Shown: piece by piece, positions 35,228 through 42,990 of the stretch
How the letters are laid out: every line of letters starts with the position of its first letter
Position numbering within the stretch: position 1 is the stretch's first letter
From: Mycobacterium asiaticum
GTDB lineage: Bacteria; Actinomycetota; Actinomycetes; Mycobacteriales; Mycobacteriaceae
Assembly: GCF_001673365.1 (NCBI RefSeq)
Contig: NZ_LZLS01000184.1
Coordinates: forward strand, 62,001-126,000
Direction of reading: 5' to 3'
Length of the DNA: 64,000 nucleotides
Notes under the pieces: model-generated
The model's database searches: none
The model's input: only the letters and a program-made list of their open reading frames with translations
Told to the model about the DNA's origin: nothing
Translations under genes and position numbers: made by a program

Positions 35228-35650
35228 ATGGCCCCGAAGGCACCTGCGGCAACTGAGGACGAGCCGTGTCGATGCGGATCACGCCGCAGCTATGCCGCCT
35301 GTTGTGGGCCGTTACACGCCGGCATCGCGAACGGTGAACCCCGCGCCGAAACCGCCCTGGCGCTAATGCGTTCGCGTTTCAGCGCATTCACTCTCGGTGC
35401 AACCGAATACCTCCTCGCGACCTGGCATCCCAGCACCCGGCCGAGCCGTCTCGCTTTGGACGGCGACGTCACATGGCGCCGGCTTCAGATCGTCGACACG
35501 GAAGCCGGCGGCCCCGACGACGCTACCGGGGTTGTCGAGTTTCGCGCCCAGTACGAGCGGGACGGCAGACGACACATCATGCGCGAACGCAGTCGATTCG
35601 TCCGGGAGAACGGTCGATGGCTGTATGTGGACGGCGAGCTGGCCGACTGA
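35228..35650 (+). CDS. YchJ-family SEC-C motif protein
   Basis: This 140-residue protein has an N-terminal zinc-binding SEC-C motif (CRCGS...CCGPLH) followed by the YchJ NTF2-like domain (ALMRSRFSAFTLGATEYLLATWHPSTRP). The function of the family is unknown; the SEC-C motif binds zinc and often mediates protein contacts. The gene converges tightly on the minus-strand operon (1-bp gap). Confidence 0.9.
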   Translation: MAPKAPAATEDEPCRCGSRRSYAACCGPLHAGIANGEPRAETALALMRSRFSAFTLGATEYLLATWHPSTRPSRLALDGDVTWRRLQIVDTEAGGPDDATGVVEFRAQYERDGRRHIMRERSRFVRENGRWLYVDGELAD

Positions 35651-35651
35651 G

Positions 35652-35957
35652 CTACTGCTCGCTGATCAAACTCAGATAACGCTGCACTGGCGGCGGCTGA
35701 GTCTGCACCGCAACAGGTTTGGTCATTCTGCCGCTGGCAAACGCCGCGCGCAGATTGTCGCGGGCCGCGTCGACATCGGTGTCGATTTCGTAGAGGGTGA
35801 TGAAGCTGTCGCCGTCTGTCTGCCAGCGGCGCGCCGACACAAACCCGTCGATTGTCAGCATCTCGGGCAGGTGAACCTCGTCGTGCCAGCGGTGATACTC
35901 CTCGACGAGTTCTGCCGACTCGGGTTTGCTCTCGACAAACAGCAACGATTTGCCCAC
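35652..35957 (-). CDS. small dimeric alpha-beta-barrel protein
   Basis: This 101-residue protein looks like a ferredoxin-like dimeric alpha-beta barrel (EthD/ABM type): LLFVESKPESAELVEEYHRWHDEVHLPEMLTI then GFVSARRW. Such proteins can be small mono-oxygenases, lyases or accessory proteins. GTG 35957 has AGAAGGAG upstream. It is the last gene of the ferredoxin-SDR-Rieske-TauD operon and lies 13 bp after the TauD stop, so a role in the same pathway is likely. Confidence 0.72.
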   Translation of the reverse strand: MGKSLLFVESKPESAELVEEYHRWHDEVHLPEMLTIDGFVSARRWQTDGDSFITLYEIDTDVDAARDNLRAAFASGRMTKPVAVQTQPPPVQRYLSLISEQ

Positions 35958-35970
35958 TGCGAATCTCCTT

Positions 35971-36828
35971 CTACTGGATCGGCTCGTCGCCGAGGACCGT
36001 GGTGCGCAACATTTCGCGCGGCGAATCCGGGTCGTAGGGGGCGGCGCGGTGTAGGACGCCGCGGTTGTCCCAGATGACGGTGTCACCAACCGACCAGCTG
36101 TGGCTGTATACCCGGTCCGGCACGGTGGCACGCTCGAGCAATTCGTTCAGCAGTGCCCGACCCCGGTCGAGGTCCATGCCTACCACGTAGTCCGCGGATG
36201 CGCCCAGCACCAACGACTTTCGCCCGCTGCGATGCGTCCAGATCAGGGGATGCTCGTGGGTGGGACGAGAACGCCAGCGCGCCAGCACCTCTGGGCTGGG
36301 ATCGGGAGTGACGCGCCGTTGCGAGGCTTCCAGGGAATGGACCACCCGTAGCGTGCCGAGGTAGTCCTTTTCTTCGGGAGTCAACGCCTCATAGGCGGCG
36401 TAGGAGTTGGCGAACTCCGTTTCCCCGCCCGACTCGGCGACGTGCACCGCCGACAGGACGGTGGCCTTTTGCGGGTACTCATCGCCGGTGGGCGTACAGC
36501 CATCGATGTGCCAGTCGAATGTTGCCTTCAGGTACGCCGCCGAAGAATTCTTCGTCGGGTTCAAGGTGATGGGATAGATGCCCGCAACGGGGTGGTGGCC
36601 GTCGGAGGAGTGGTCAATCTCGCCGAGGCGCTTGCAGAAGGCGACTTGGGCCACCGGATCCAGCGAAAGCCCGCGGAACACCAGAACTCCGTTGTCCTCC
36701 AATGCATCCAGGATCGCCTCAGCCAGGATGTCGCCCGAAATGTCATCGGAAGCGAGTCGGGTGGGATCGAGGTCAACGACCTCCGCCCCGACTGACTCGG
36801 TGAGCTTGGTGACGGTAAGCAGACTCAT
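35971..36828 (-). CDS. TauD/TfdA-type Fe(II)/2-oxoglutarate dioxygenase
   Basis: This 285-residue enzyme has the iron ligands His107-x-Asp109 (WHIDG) and His260 (NRGVLHRA), with Arg271/Arg275 in the position that binds 2-oxoglutarate (REMLRTTVLG). The family hydroxylates substrates such as sulfonates, aryloxyacids or amines, often cleaving a C-heteroatom bond. It follows a Rieske oxygenase and its small partner on the same strand. The substrate is unknown. Confidence 0.9.
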   Translation of the reverse strand: MSLLTVTKLTESVGAEVVDLDPTRLASDDISGDILAEAILDALEDNGVLVFRGLSLDPVAQVAFCKRLGEIDHSSDGHHPVAGIYPITLNPTKNSSAAYLKATFDWHIDGCTPTGDEYPQKATVLSAVHVAESGGETEFANSYAAYEALTPEEKDYLGTLRVVHSLEASQRRVTPDPSPEVLARWRSRPTHEHPLIWTHRSGRKSLVLGASADYVVGMDLDRGRALLNELLERATVPDRVYSHSWSVGDTVIWDNRGVLHRAAPYDPDSPREMLRTTVLGDEPIQ

Positions 36829-36856
36829 CGTCCGTCCTTTCTTGCGCGCTGCGCGA

Positions 36857-37192
36857 TCAGGGCACCGGTTCGTCGGTGCGCACCATGACGGCGTCGGCAG
36901 CGCTGACCGGTACCGGCTGATGCATGATCTCGACCGCCATGGCGACCATGATCAGCGAATAGATCATGTGCAGAAGGTTGAGCGCGTCATCGGGCAGACC
37001 GTCCAACGCAAACTTGTCGCAATAGTCGATGGCCTCTTCCAGTCGCGGGAAGAACGCGTCGTAGAACGCCTGCATCTGCGGCATGCTGCTGTTGACACGG
37101 GCATTCCAGCGTTCGGTCTCGGTGGCCAGACACCAGAGGGGCGCGTACTGCTCGAGTTCGGCAAAGGCACTGGGCAGCAACGGTTTTGACAT
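36857..37192 (-). CDS. small helical Rieske-associated protein, copy A
   Basis: This 111-residue, mostly helical protein has no family I recognise. It is clearly homologous to the protein encoded at 41299-41637: both share LLPS.F, WCL.TE, AFYDA, YCDKF.LD.LP.D.LNL, YS.IMV and a C-terminal EPVP. Each is encoded directly after a Rieske oxygenase alpha subunit (here a 2-bp gap). No signal peptide or metal motif is visible apart from single conserved Cys residues. I infer an accessory or beta-like subunit. Confidence 0.8.
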   Translation of the reverse strand: MSKPLLPSAFAELEQYAPLWCLATETERWNARVNSSMPQMQAFYDAFFPRLEEAIDYCDKFALDGLPDDALNLLHMIYSLIMVAMAVEIMHQPVPVSAADAVMVRTDEPVP

Positions 37193-37194
37193 GA

Positions 37195-38457
37195 TTACAC
37201 GCTCACCGGTGTGCGCTGGTTGCGATACGCTTCGACCCAGTCGACCACGACTTTATGGAGATGCCGTACCAGGATTTCCTGGTCGTTAAGCGGGAAGTCG
37301 TCGACGATGCCGTACTCGAGCGCGGCCTGGGTACCGCCCAGCATGCCGGCATCCTGCAACGCGAACTCCTTGAGCACCACTGCTGCGACTTCGTGTTCGA
37401 CGCGTTCCCGCACACTGCGAGCCGGATGGAAGTACGTGTAGGCCTCAAAGCGGTGGGTGTTGTACCAAGTGGGCCAGTAGCGGTAGAGCAAGTACCAGCC
37501 GCCATAGATCAAAATCTCGATATTGGGGAAGATCTGGAAATTGCTGATTCCCCAGGGTTCGATACCACCGGGATTGAGGCCGGCGGGCAGCTCGCCGATA
37601 TCCGGGGTGCGCCACGGGCCGACGAGCCCACTTCTGGTGGCCCGCTCGATCGGGTACATGTACTCAGGTGCCAGCAGCCAGCGACGCCGCCCGGCAGTGG
37701 ACACCATCCGATGCGGCCCGTCGAGTTGGAAGTGCCCGCAGGTAAATCCGGCGTTGGGGTCCCGTACCTCGGCCGGCACCTGCTGGGGATGCAGCGACGG
37801 CACGTGGTAATACTCCTGGAACGCGTCGGCGAAGATCTTCCAGTTGCTGTTGTTGTGCGCCACCCACTCGTAGCGCTCGGTCAGCTTCCCAAACGGATAG
37901 TCGTCCAGGCCGGTGATCATCGGGCCCAGGAATTCGCGCAGGCTCTGCTCGGGTTCCGGAGCGAGGTTGACGAAGACGAAACCGTTCCACACGTCGCAGT
38001 GCACCGGGCTCAGGCCGTAGTCGGCCATATCGAGATCGAAGAACTCCGACGGCTGCTGCACGAATGTCAGTGCGCCCGTGAGGTCGTACCGCCAGCCGTG
38101 ATACTTGCAGGTGAACTGGCGACAGGTCCCGCGCGTCTGCTCACCGGGAAATTCGTTCCACACCAACTTGTTTCCTCGATGGCGGCACACGTTGTAGAAG
38201 GCGCGGATCTGCTCGTCGCGCCCCTTGACCAGGATGATCGAAACGCGCGCGACCTCGATCTCTTTGGTCAGATAGCTTCCCACGCGCGGCAGTTCCTCGA
38301 TCCGCGCCACGTTGAGCCAGGCCCGCTTGAAGACGGCTTCGCGTTCGAGTTCGTAGAACTCCGGTGAGGTCGAATCGCGGAATGAGACGGGACCGGTACC
38401 CAGGTCGGCATAGTGCTCGGTCCACGAGCCTTCCGGGGGGCGTCCTGATCGCGTCAT
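37195..38457 (-). CDS. Rieske non-heme iron oxygenase, alpha subunit (copy 1)
   Basis: This 420-residue oxygenase has the Rieske ligands Cys91-x-His93 and Cys117-x2-His120 and the mononuclear iron pair His218 and His223. The residue bridging the two centres, three before the first His, is Glu215 (DAFQEYYH), not the usual Asp; Glu is known there in some quaternary-amine oxygenases such as CntA. The C-terminal LNDQEIL segment probably supplies the acidic iron ligand. It belongs to an operon with a [2Fe-2S] ferredoxin and SDR upstream. A second copy lies at 41634. Confidence 0.9.
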   Translation of the reverse strand: MTRSGRPPEGSWTEHYADLGTGPVSFRDSTSPEFYELEREAVFKRAWLNVARIEELPRVGSYLTKEIEVARVSIILVKGRDEQIRAFYNVCRHRGNKLVWNEFPGEQTRGTCRQFTCKYHGWRYDLTGALTFVQQPSEFFDLDMADYGLSPVHCDVWNGFVFVNLAPEPEQSLREFLGPMITGLDDYPFGKLTERYEWVAHNNSNWKIFADAFQEYYHVPSLHPQQVPAEVRDPNAGFTCGHFQLDGPHRMVSTAGRRRWLLAPEYMYPIERATRSGLVGPWRTPDIGELPAGLNPGGIEPWGISNFQIFPNIEILIYGGWYLLYRYWPTWYNTHRFEAYTYFHPARSVRERVEHEVAAVVLKEFALQDAGMLGGTQAALEYGIVDDFPLNDQEILVRHLHKVVVDWVEAYRNQRTPVSV

Positions 38458-38498
38458 GTCACGTCTCCGTTCTCAAAACATTTGTCGCGCAACCGGTG

Positions 38499-39245
38499 TC
38501 ACAGCACTGAACCGCCGTTGACTCCGATGACCTGGCCGGTGATGTATCTGGCCTCCTCGGAGCTCAGGAATCCGACGGCGGCCGCGATATCGGCGCCGGT
38601 GCCCAAAAAGCCCACCGGGATATTGGCGGCGATCTGTTCGTTGGGTGGCAGGTATCCGGCCGCCTGGGATTGGTGTTGCATCGGCGTCTCGATACCCGAC
38701 GGCGGGATGGTGTTGACGGTGATCCCGTGTGTGGCGAATTCACGCGCCAGCGACTTGGTCAGGGTGATCACCCCGCCTTTGGACGCCGCGTAGTGGGCGG
38801 CGAACGGTGACCCACGCTGGGCGCTGGACGACGAAATCAGCACGATCCGGCCCCATTTCGCCGCCAGCATGTCCGGCAGCGCGACTTGGCAACAGTGAAA
38901 AGTGCCGGTGAGGTTGACATCGATAATCCGCGCCCAATCGTGTGCGGTGATTTCGACGAAGGGCGAGTAGCCGAAGAGACCGGCGCTGGTCACCAAAACC
39001 GACACGGGACCCAGCTCGCTGCGGATCTTGGCAAATGCCTGTTCGACCGCAGCCCGATCGGTGACGTCGGCGCCGACCCCGAGCGCAGTCGTCCCGGCGG
39101 CGCGAAGATCTTCGGTGACACGTTGCGCCGCTTGTTCATTCAAGTCGAACACCGCGACGCGATGCCCGCGTCGGCCCAGTTCGTGGCAGGTCGCTTCACC
39201 GATGCCGGACGCGCCGCCGGTCACCACCGCCACCCGCGCGCTCAT
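38499..39245 (-). CDS. short-chain dehydrogenase/reductase
   Basis: This 248-residue SDR has the cofactor motif TGGASGIG, the SSSS catalytic Ser region and YAASK (Tyr-x3-Lys). It oxidises or reduces an alcohol/ketone with NAD(P). ATG 39245 overlaps the ferredoxin stop (ATGA). Sitting between the ferredoxin and Rieske genes, it likely acts on the hydroxylated product or another step of the same pathway. Confidence 0.93.
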   Translation of the reverse strand: MSARVAVVTGGASGIGEATCHELGRRGHRVAVFDLNEQAAQRVTEDLRAAGTTALGVGADVTDRAAVEQAFAKIRSELGPVSVLVTSAGLFGYSPFVEITAHDWARIIDVNLTGTFHCCQVALPDMLAAKWGRIVLISSSSAQRGSPFAAHYAASKGGVITLTKSLAREFATHGITVNTIPPSGIETPMQHQSQAAGYLPPNEQIAANIPVGFLGTGADIAAAVGFLSSEEARYITGQVIGVNGGSVL

Positions 39246-39547
39246 TCGTAGACCACCCCGATGGTGGGGCTGGTGGGCAGCGCCTGACAGGTCAGCACCC
39301 AGCCTTCTTCCACTTCGTCGTCCTCGAGTGCGTCGTTGTTCAGCATCCGGGCGCTTCCCTCGGTCAACCGCGCCATACATGTTCCGCACGAACCGATTTC
39401 GCACGATGACGGTGGGTTCAGCCCGGCCATCCGCGCCGTCTGCAGCAAGGTCTCCCCCGCTTGGTACGGCACGGTGGTGGCGCGCTGGTTCAGCCGAATG
39501 GTCACCGCCTGGGTGACCGCGGCAGTCGAGTCGGGCATCACGACCAC
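39242..39547 (-). CDS. plant-type [2Fe-2S] ferredoxin
   Basis: This 101-residue ferredoxin has the plant-type cluster motif CEIGSCGTC with a distal Cys (VLTCQA). It probably feeds electrons to the Rieske oxygenase. The first start is GTG 39547; ATG 39538 also fits. On the minus strand TTGATA-18-TACTGT lies just before it, putting the transcript start at or near the start codon, so translation may be leaderless. It is the first gene of the six-gene operon running to 35652. No reductase gene is in this operon. Confidence 0.9.
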   Translation of the reverse strand: MVVMPDSTAAVTQAVTIRLNQRATTVPYQAGETLLQTARMAGLNPPSSCEIGSCGTCMARLTEGSARMLNNDALEDDEVEEGWVLTCQALPTSPTIGVVYE

Positions 39548-39549
39548 AG

Positions 39550-39585
39550 TATCAACTACTTGCGACTAATATCAAGTACTAGAGA
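39550..39585 (-). promoter_or_regulatory. promoter with two direct-repeat operator boxes
   Basis: Two boxes, TATCAACTACTTGCGA (39550-39565) and TATCAAGTACTAGAGA (39570-39585), are 13/16 identical and spaced exactly 20 bp, two helical turns. On the minus strand they overlap -35 TTGATA and -10 TACTGT of the ferredoxin operon. The first box is identical to the one at 42957-42972. Confidence 0.6.
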
Positions 39586-39591
39586 CATGGG

Positions 39592-40044
39592 TCAGCGCTC
39601 GGCGTGATCGGTGAAGAATTCGTGGCCGGTGCCCTTTTCGACCACCCGCCCGAGCAGCTCGCGCAGGGTTTCCTTTTCGTCCTCGCTGAGGACGCCGAAT
39701 ACCTGCTCGTGCGCGGCGACGGCGTCACCGACCACGGTGGCGACGACATCTTGACCCTGCTCGGTCAGATAGGCCTGCAGGATGCGCTTGTGCTGGGGGT
39801 CCTGCCTGCGTTCCACCAGACCGCGCCGCTCCAGCGCGGTCAGCGCCAGCTGAACTCCTTGCGGGCTGATCAGCAGGCGACGGGCCAACTCGGCGCCGGA
39901 AAGGCCCGGCTCGTTGGAAAGTTGGCGCAGCACACCGACTTGAGCCGTGCTGACACCGTGCGCGCTGATCGCGTCGTTCACTGTGGTCAGCGAGAAATAG
40001 AACGCCTGCTTGAGCAGCCACAGGATGTTTTCAGTCAGTTCCAT
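39592..40044 (-). CDS. MarR-family transcriptional regulator
   Basis: This 150-residue winged-helix regulator has the recognition helix region LARRLLISPQGVQLALTALERRGLVERRQDPQHKR. ATG 40044 is preceded by GGAGG and overlaps the amidohydrolase stop by 14 bp; the longer frame has no such site. It is the last gene of the Rieske copy 2 operon and lies just upstream of the ferredoxin promoter with its two boxes, so it is the likely regulator of both operons. Confidence 0.9.
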   Translation of the reverse strand: MELTENILWLLKQAFYFSLTTVNDAISAHGVSTAQVGVLRQLSNEPGLSGAELARRLLISPQGVQLALTALERRGLVERRQDPQHKRILQAYLTEQGQDVVATVVGDAVAAHEQVFGVLSEDEKETLRELLGRVVEKGTGHEFFTDHAER

Positions 40045-41302
40045 CCGTGCCTCCTGCCGGCGGAGGCGCCTTATGGACTTGTCCATCTTTCATGACGAAC
40101 GACACGTCAAGGGTGGCCGCGATGTCGCGAGACGGATCACCCGGAACGGCGATGATGTCCGCCAGATAACCGGGCGCCAATCGACCCAGCTCATGGTCGG
40201 CCTCGATGAGCTCGGCCGATACCACCGTGGCGGCGCGGATTGCCTGCATCGGGGTCATACCCCGTTCGACCAGCGCACAGATCTCCTTGGCGTTTTCACC
40301 ATGCGGGATCGCCGGCGCGTCAGAGCCGCAGGCGATCCGGACTCCGGCGGCAATGGCCTTGGGCAGCATCGCCTTTGCGCGCGGAAACACCTCCTCGGCT
40401 TTCTTGCGCAGTTCCGGTGCGATCCGGTCGATCGCCAGCGCGTCGGTGAGGTAGGTGGTGGAGACCAGGAAGGTGCCGTGGTCGACCATCATCTGAATGG
40501 TCTCGTCGCTGGCCAAGAATCCGTGCTCGATGCAGTCGATGCCGGCGCGGATGCACGCCTGAACCGCGGAGTCCCCGACCGCGTGCGCGGCCACCCGAAC
40601 CCCGGCGCGGTGGGCTTCGTCGGCGATCGCGGCGAACTCCGCGTCGGAGTACTGCTGGGCCCCGGGGGCGGTGCTGTGCGACATGACGCCGCCCGACGCC
40701 GACACCTTGATCAGCTTGGCGCCGTGACGGACTTGGTAACGGACACAGGCGATCACATCGGGAACGCCATTGGCGATGCCCTCGGCCACCGACAACGGCA
40801 TGATTCCCGGCGCCAACCGCTGGAACACCGTGGGATCGAGATGACCGCCGTATGGGGTGACTGCGTGACCGGCGGGATAGATCCGCGGTCCCGCATGCCA
40901 GCCCTGGTCGATCGCTCGCTGCAATGCAACGTCGAGCAGGTAGCCGCCGGTCTTGACCATCAGGCCCAGGTTGCGAACTGTGGTGAAGCCGGCGTCCAGC
41001 GTGGTGCGGGCGTTGACCGCGCCGCGCAGGGTGCGATATGCCGGGTCGTCCTGCACGCCGTGCATCGGCGATGGCAGACCTTCTGGTCCGCCGGGGCCGC
41101 CGATGAGCAGGTTGAGTTCCATGTCCATCAGGCCGGGCAGCAGCGTGACGTCCCCGAGATCAATAACCGTGGCCGAATCCGGCAGTGGCTCTGATGGATT
41201 GATTGCGGTGATGCGCTGTCCCTCGACCACCACCACGGCGGGCGCGCGCACCTGTCCGGCGTCGACGTCAGCCCAGCGGGCGGCCCGCAGGACGGTGGTC
41301 AT
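40031..41302 (-). CDS. amidohydrolase family protein with altered HxH motif
   Basis: This 423-residue protein matches imidazolonepropionase-like amidohydrolases: a TIM barrel with a Lys in KLIKVSASGG, His in AAHAVGD and IEHG, and Asp in CGSDAP. The usual DxHxH after LLPGL is replaced by Asp60-Met-Glu62-Leu-Asn64, so both histidines of the first metal motif are missing. It may use a single metal or have other chemistry. ATG 41302 overlaps the stop of the small protein gene (ATGA). It is part of the Rieske copy 2 operon. Confidence 0.88.
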   Translation of the reverse strand: MTTVLRAARWADVDAGQVRAPAVVVVEGQRITAINPSEPLPDSATVIDLGDVTLLPGLMDMELNLLIGGPGGPEGLPSPMHGVQDDPAYRTLRGAVNARTTLDAGFTTVRNLGLMVKTGGYLLDVALQRAIDQGWHAGPRIYPAGHAVTPYGGHLDPTVFQRLAPGIMPLSVAEGIANGVPDVIACVRYQVRHGAKLIKVSASGGVMSHSTAPGAQQYSDAEFAAIADEAHRAGVRVAAHAVGDSAVQACIRAGIDCIEHGFLASDETIQMMVDHGTFLVSTTYLTDALAIDRIAPELRKKAEEVFPRAKAMLPKAIAAGVRIACGSDAPAIPHGENAKEICALVERGMTPMQAIRAATVVSAELIEADHELGRLAPGYLADIIAVPGDPSRDIAATLDVSFVMKDGQVHKAPPPAGGTDGTD

Positions 41303-41637
41303 GGAACAGGCTCGGACACGCAGTCCAATGTGGAGGCGCCCGAGTCCGGCACGCGCGGTTGCTTCCAGCACTCGACCGGGAACGACACCATGATCATCGA
41401 ATACAACAGATGCATCAGGTTCAGGACGTCCTCGGGAAGGTCGTCGAGCGGAAACTTGTCGCAGTAGGTCAACGCCTCTTCGGCGCGCGGGGTGATCGCG
41501 TCGTAGAAGGCCTTCATCTCCGTCATCGAACTGGCCAACCGCTTGGCATAACGCTGCGCTTCGGTGGGCAGACACCACTGGCTGAACGGCTCCAAATCGG
41601 CGAATTCGCTTGGCAGCAAAGCAGGTGACGTGTTCAC
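41299..41637 (-). CDS. small helical Rieske-associated protein, copy B
   Basis: This 112-residue protein is a paralogue of copy A (36857-37192), with conserved LLPSEF, WCLPTE, AFYDA, YCDKFPLDDLPEDVLNL, YSMIMV and terminal EPVP. GTG 41637 overlaps the Rieske copy 2 stop by 4 bp, so it is translationally coupled to the oxygenase, and its own stop overlaps the amidohydrolase start. Two independent pairings with Rieske alpha subunits make a functional link to the oxygenase very likely. Confidence 0.82.
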   Translation of the reverse strand: MNTSPALLPSEFADLEPFSQWCLPTEAQRYAKRLASSMTEMKAFYDAITPRAEEALTYCDKFPLDDLPEDVLNLMHLLYSMIMVSFPVECWKQPRVPDSGASTLDCVSEPVP

Positions 41638-42908
41638 ACCCCCACCGCCCCAGCCGTCTTCGTGCGGTACTCCTCGATCCATGCCGCGGTTTCCTTGTGC
41701 AGATGACGCAGCAGTATCTCCTGGTCGTTGAGCAGGAACCGGTCGATCACGCGCGACTCCAGCATGCCCTGCGTGGCCTCCAAAGTGTTCGCATCCTGAA
41801 GGCCGTACTCCTTGAACGAAACCGCCGCCAGCTCCTGGGCGACGCGCTCGCGCGGCGTGCGCGGCTGCGGGAAATACAGGGTGCCCTCGAAGATGTGGCT
41901 GTTGAACGAGGTTGGCCAATAGTGATAGGTCAAATACCAGCCCTGCCCCCAGAACAGGATGACGAAGTTGGGGAACAGCTGAAACGAATCAAGGCCCCAC
42001 GGATCGCATTTCGCCGGGTTCAGCCCCGGCGGCATCTCGCCCAGATCCGGCTTGTCCCACGGACCGAACAGCCCGCTCTGGCAGATGTCCTCGATCGGCT
42101 TGCGCATGTCCTCCGACATTTCCCAGGCCCGCACACCGGAGGTGCTGACCAACCGGTGCGGCCCGTCGAGCCGGTAGTGCGGGGCCTCAAATCCCGCTTC
42201 CGCTGCGGCTTTTGAGTAGGCGGTCGGCGATTGGTTCGCGTGCAATACCGGTGCGTGATAGAACTCCTGGAACGCATCCATGTACAGCTTCCAGTTCGCC
42301 TTCACCTCCGAGCGGTAGTGCCAGCGCGAAGTCATCTCTCCGAACGGGTAGCCCTCCAAATCTGTCACCATCGGCCCCAGGAATTCACGCAACGACTGCT
42401 CGGGCTGCTTGGCGAAATTGACGAATACGAAGCCTTCCCAGACTTCGCAGTGCACCGACACCAGGCCGTAGCGGCTCTTGTCGAGGTCGAAGAACTCACC
42501 TTCCTGCTGTACGAACGTCAGGTTGCCGTCCAGGTCGTAGCGCCAGGCGTGGTACTTGCAGGTGAATTGGCGGCACACCCCGCTGGTCTCCTCTAGCGGC
42601 ATGTCGTTCCAGACCAGTTTGTTGCCCCGGTGCCGGCAGATGTTGTGATACGCCCTGATATCACCAGACGTCGTGCGCACCACGATGATTGAGGTGTTGA
42701 CGACCTTGAGTTCCTTGGTGAAATAGCTACCTTTTCGGGGCACTTGTTCGACCCGGCCGACATTGAGCCAGGCTCGCTTGAAGATCGCCGCCCGCTCCAG
42801 CTCGTAGATTTCGGGATTGATCGAGTCCTCGTAGGACACCGGATCGACACCGAGTTCGGGGTAGTGCTGGGTCCAGCTGCCCTCCGGCGGCTTGGGGAAT
42901 CGAGCCAT
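41634..42908 (-). CDS. Rieske non-heme iron oxygenase, alpha subunit (copy 2)
   Basis: This 424-residue paralogue of copy 1 keeps all key residues at the same positions: Rieske Cys91, His93, Cys117, His120; iron His218 and His223; bridging Glu215 (DAFQEFYH). The second Rieske loop reads CKYHAW, where copy 1 has CKYHGW. ATG 42908 follows AGGAG. It heads an operon with small protein B, the amidohydrolase and MarR. A minus-strand -35 TTGCGA (42957-42962) and -10 TACCGT (42934-42939), 17 bp apart, probably drive it. Confidence 0.9.
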   Translation of the reverse strand: MARFPKPPEGSWTQHYPELGVDPVSYEDSINPEIYELERAAIFKRAWLNVGRVEQVPRKGSYFTKELKVVNTSIIVVRTTSGDIRAYHNICRHRGNKLVWNDMPLEETSGVCRQFTCKYHAWRYDLDGNLTFVQQEGEFFDLDKSRYGLVSVHCEVWEGFVFVNFAKQPEQSLREFLGPMVTDLEGYPFGEMTSRWHYRSEVKANWKLYMDAFQEFYHAPVLHANQSPTAYSKAAAEAGFEAPHYRLDGPHRLVSTSGVRAWEMSEDMRKPIEDICQSGLFGPWDKPDLGEMPPGLNPAKCDPWGLDSFQLFPNFVILFWGQGWYLTYHYWPTSFNSHIFEGTLYFPQPRTPRERVAQELAAVSFKEYGLQDANTLEATQGMLESRVIDRFLLNDQEILLRHLHKETAAWIEEYRTKTAGAVGV

Positions 42909-42956
42909 GGTCGCTCCTGTCCGTCGGAACCCGACGGTATATGCTGTGGCCATCAA

Positions 42957-42972
42957 TCGCAAGTAGTTGATA
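42957..42972. promoter_or_regulatory. operator box shared with the ferredoxin operon
   Basis: TCGCAAGTAGTTGATA here is identical over 16 bp to the reverse complement of the box at 39550-39565. It lies between the divergent Rieske copy 2 and aldehyde dehydrogenase genes and overlaps the likely -35 of the Rieske promoter. MarR (39592-40044) is the candidate ligand-responsive binder. Confidence 0.6.
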
Positions 42973-42990
42973 ATGGCGGTGGAGGTGGGC

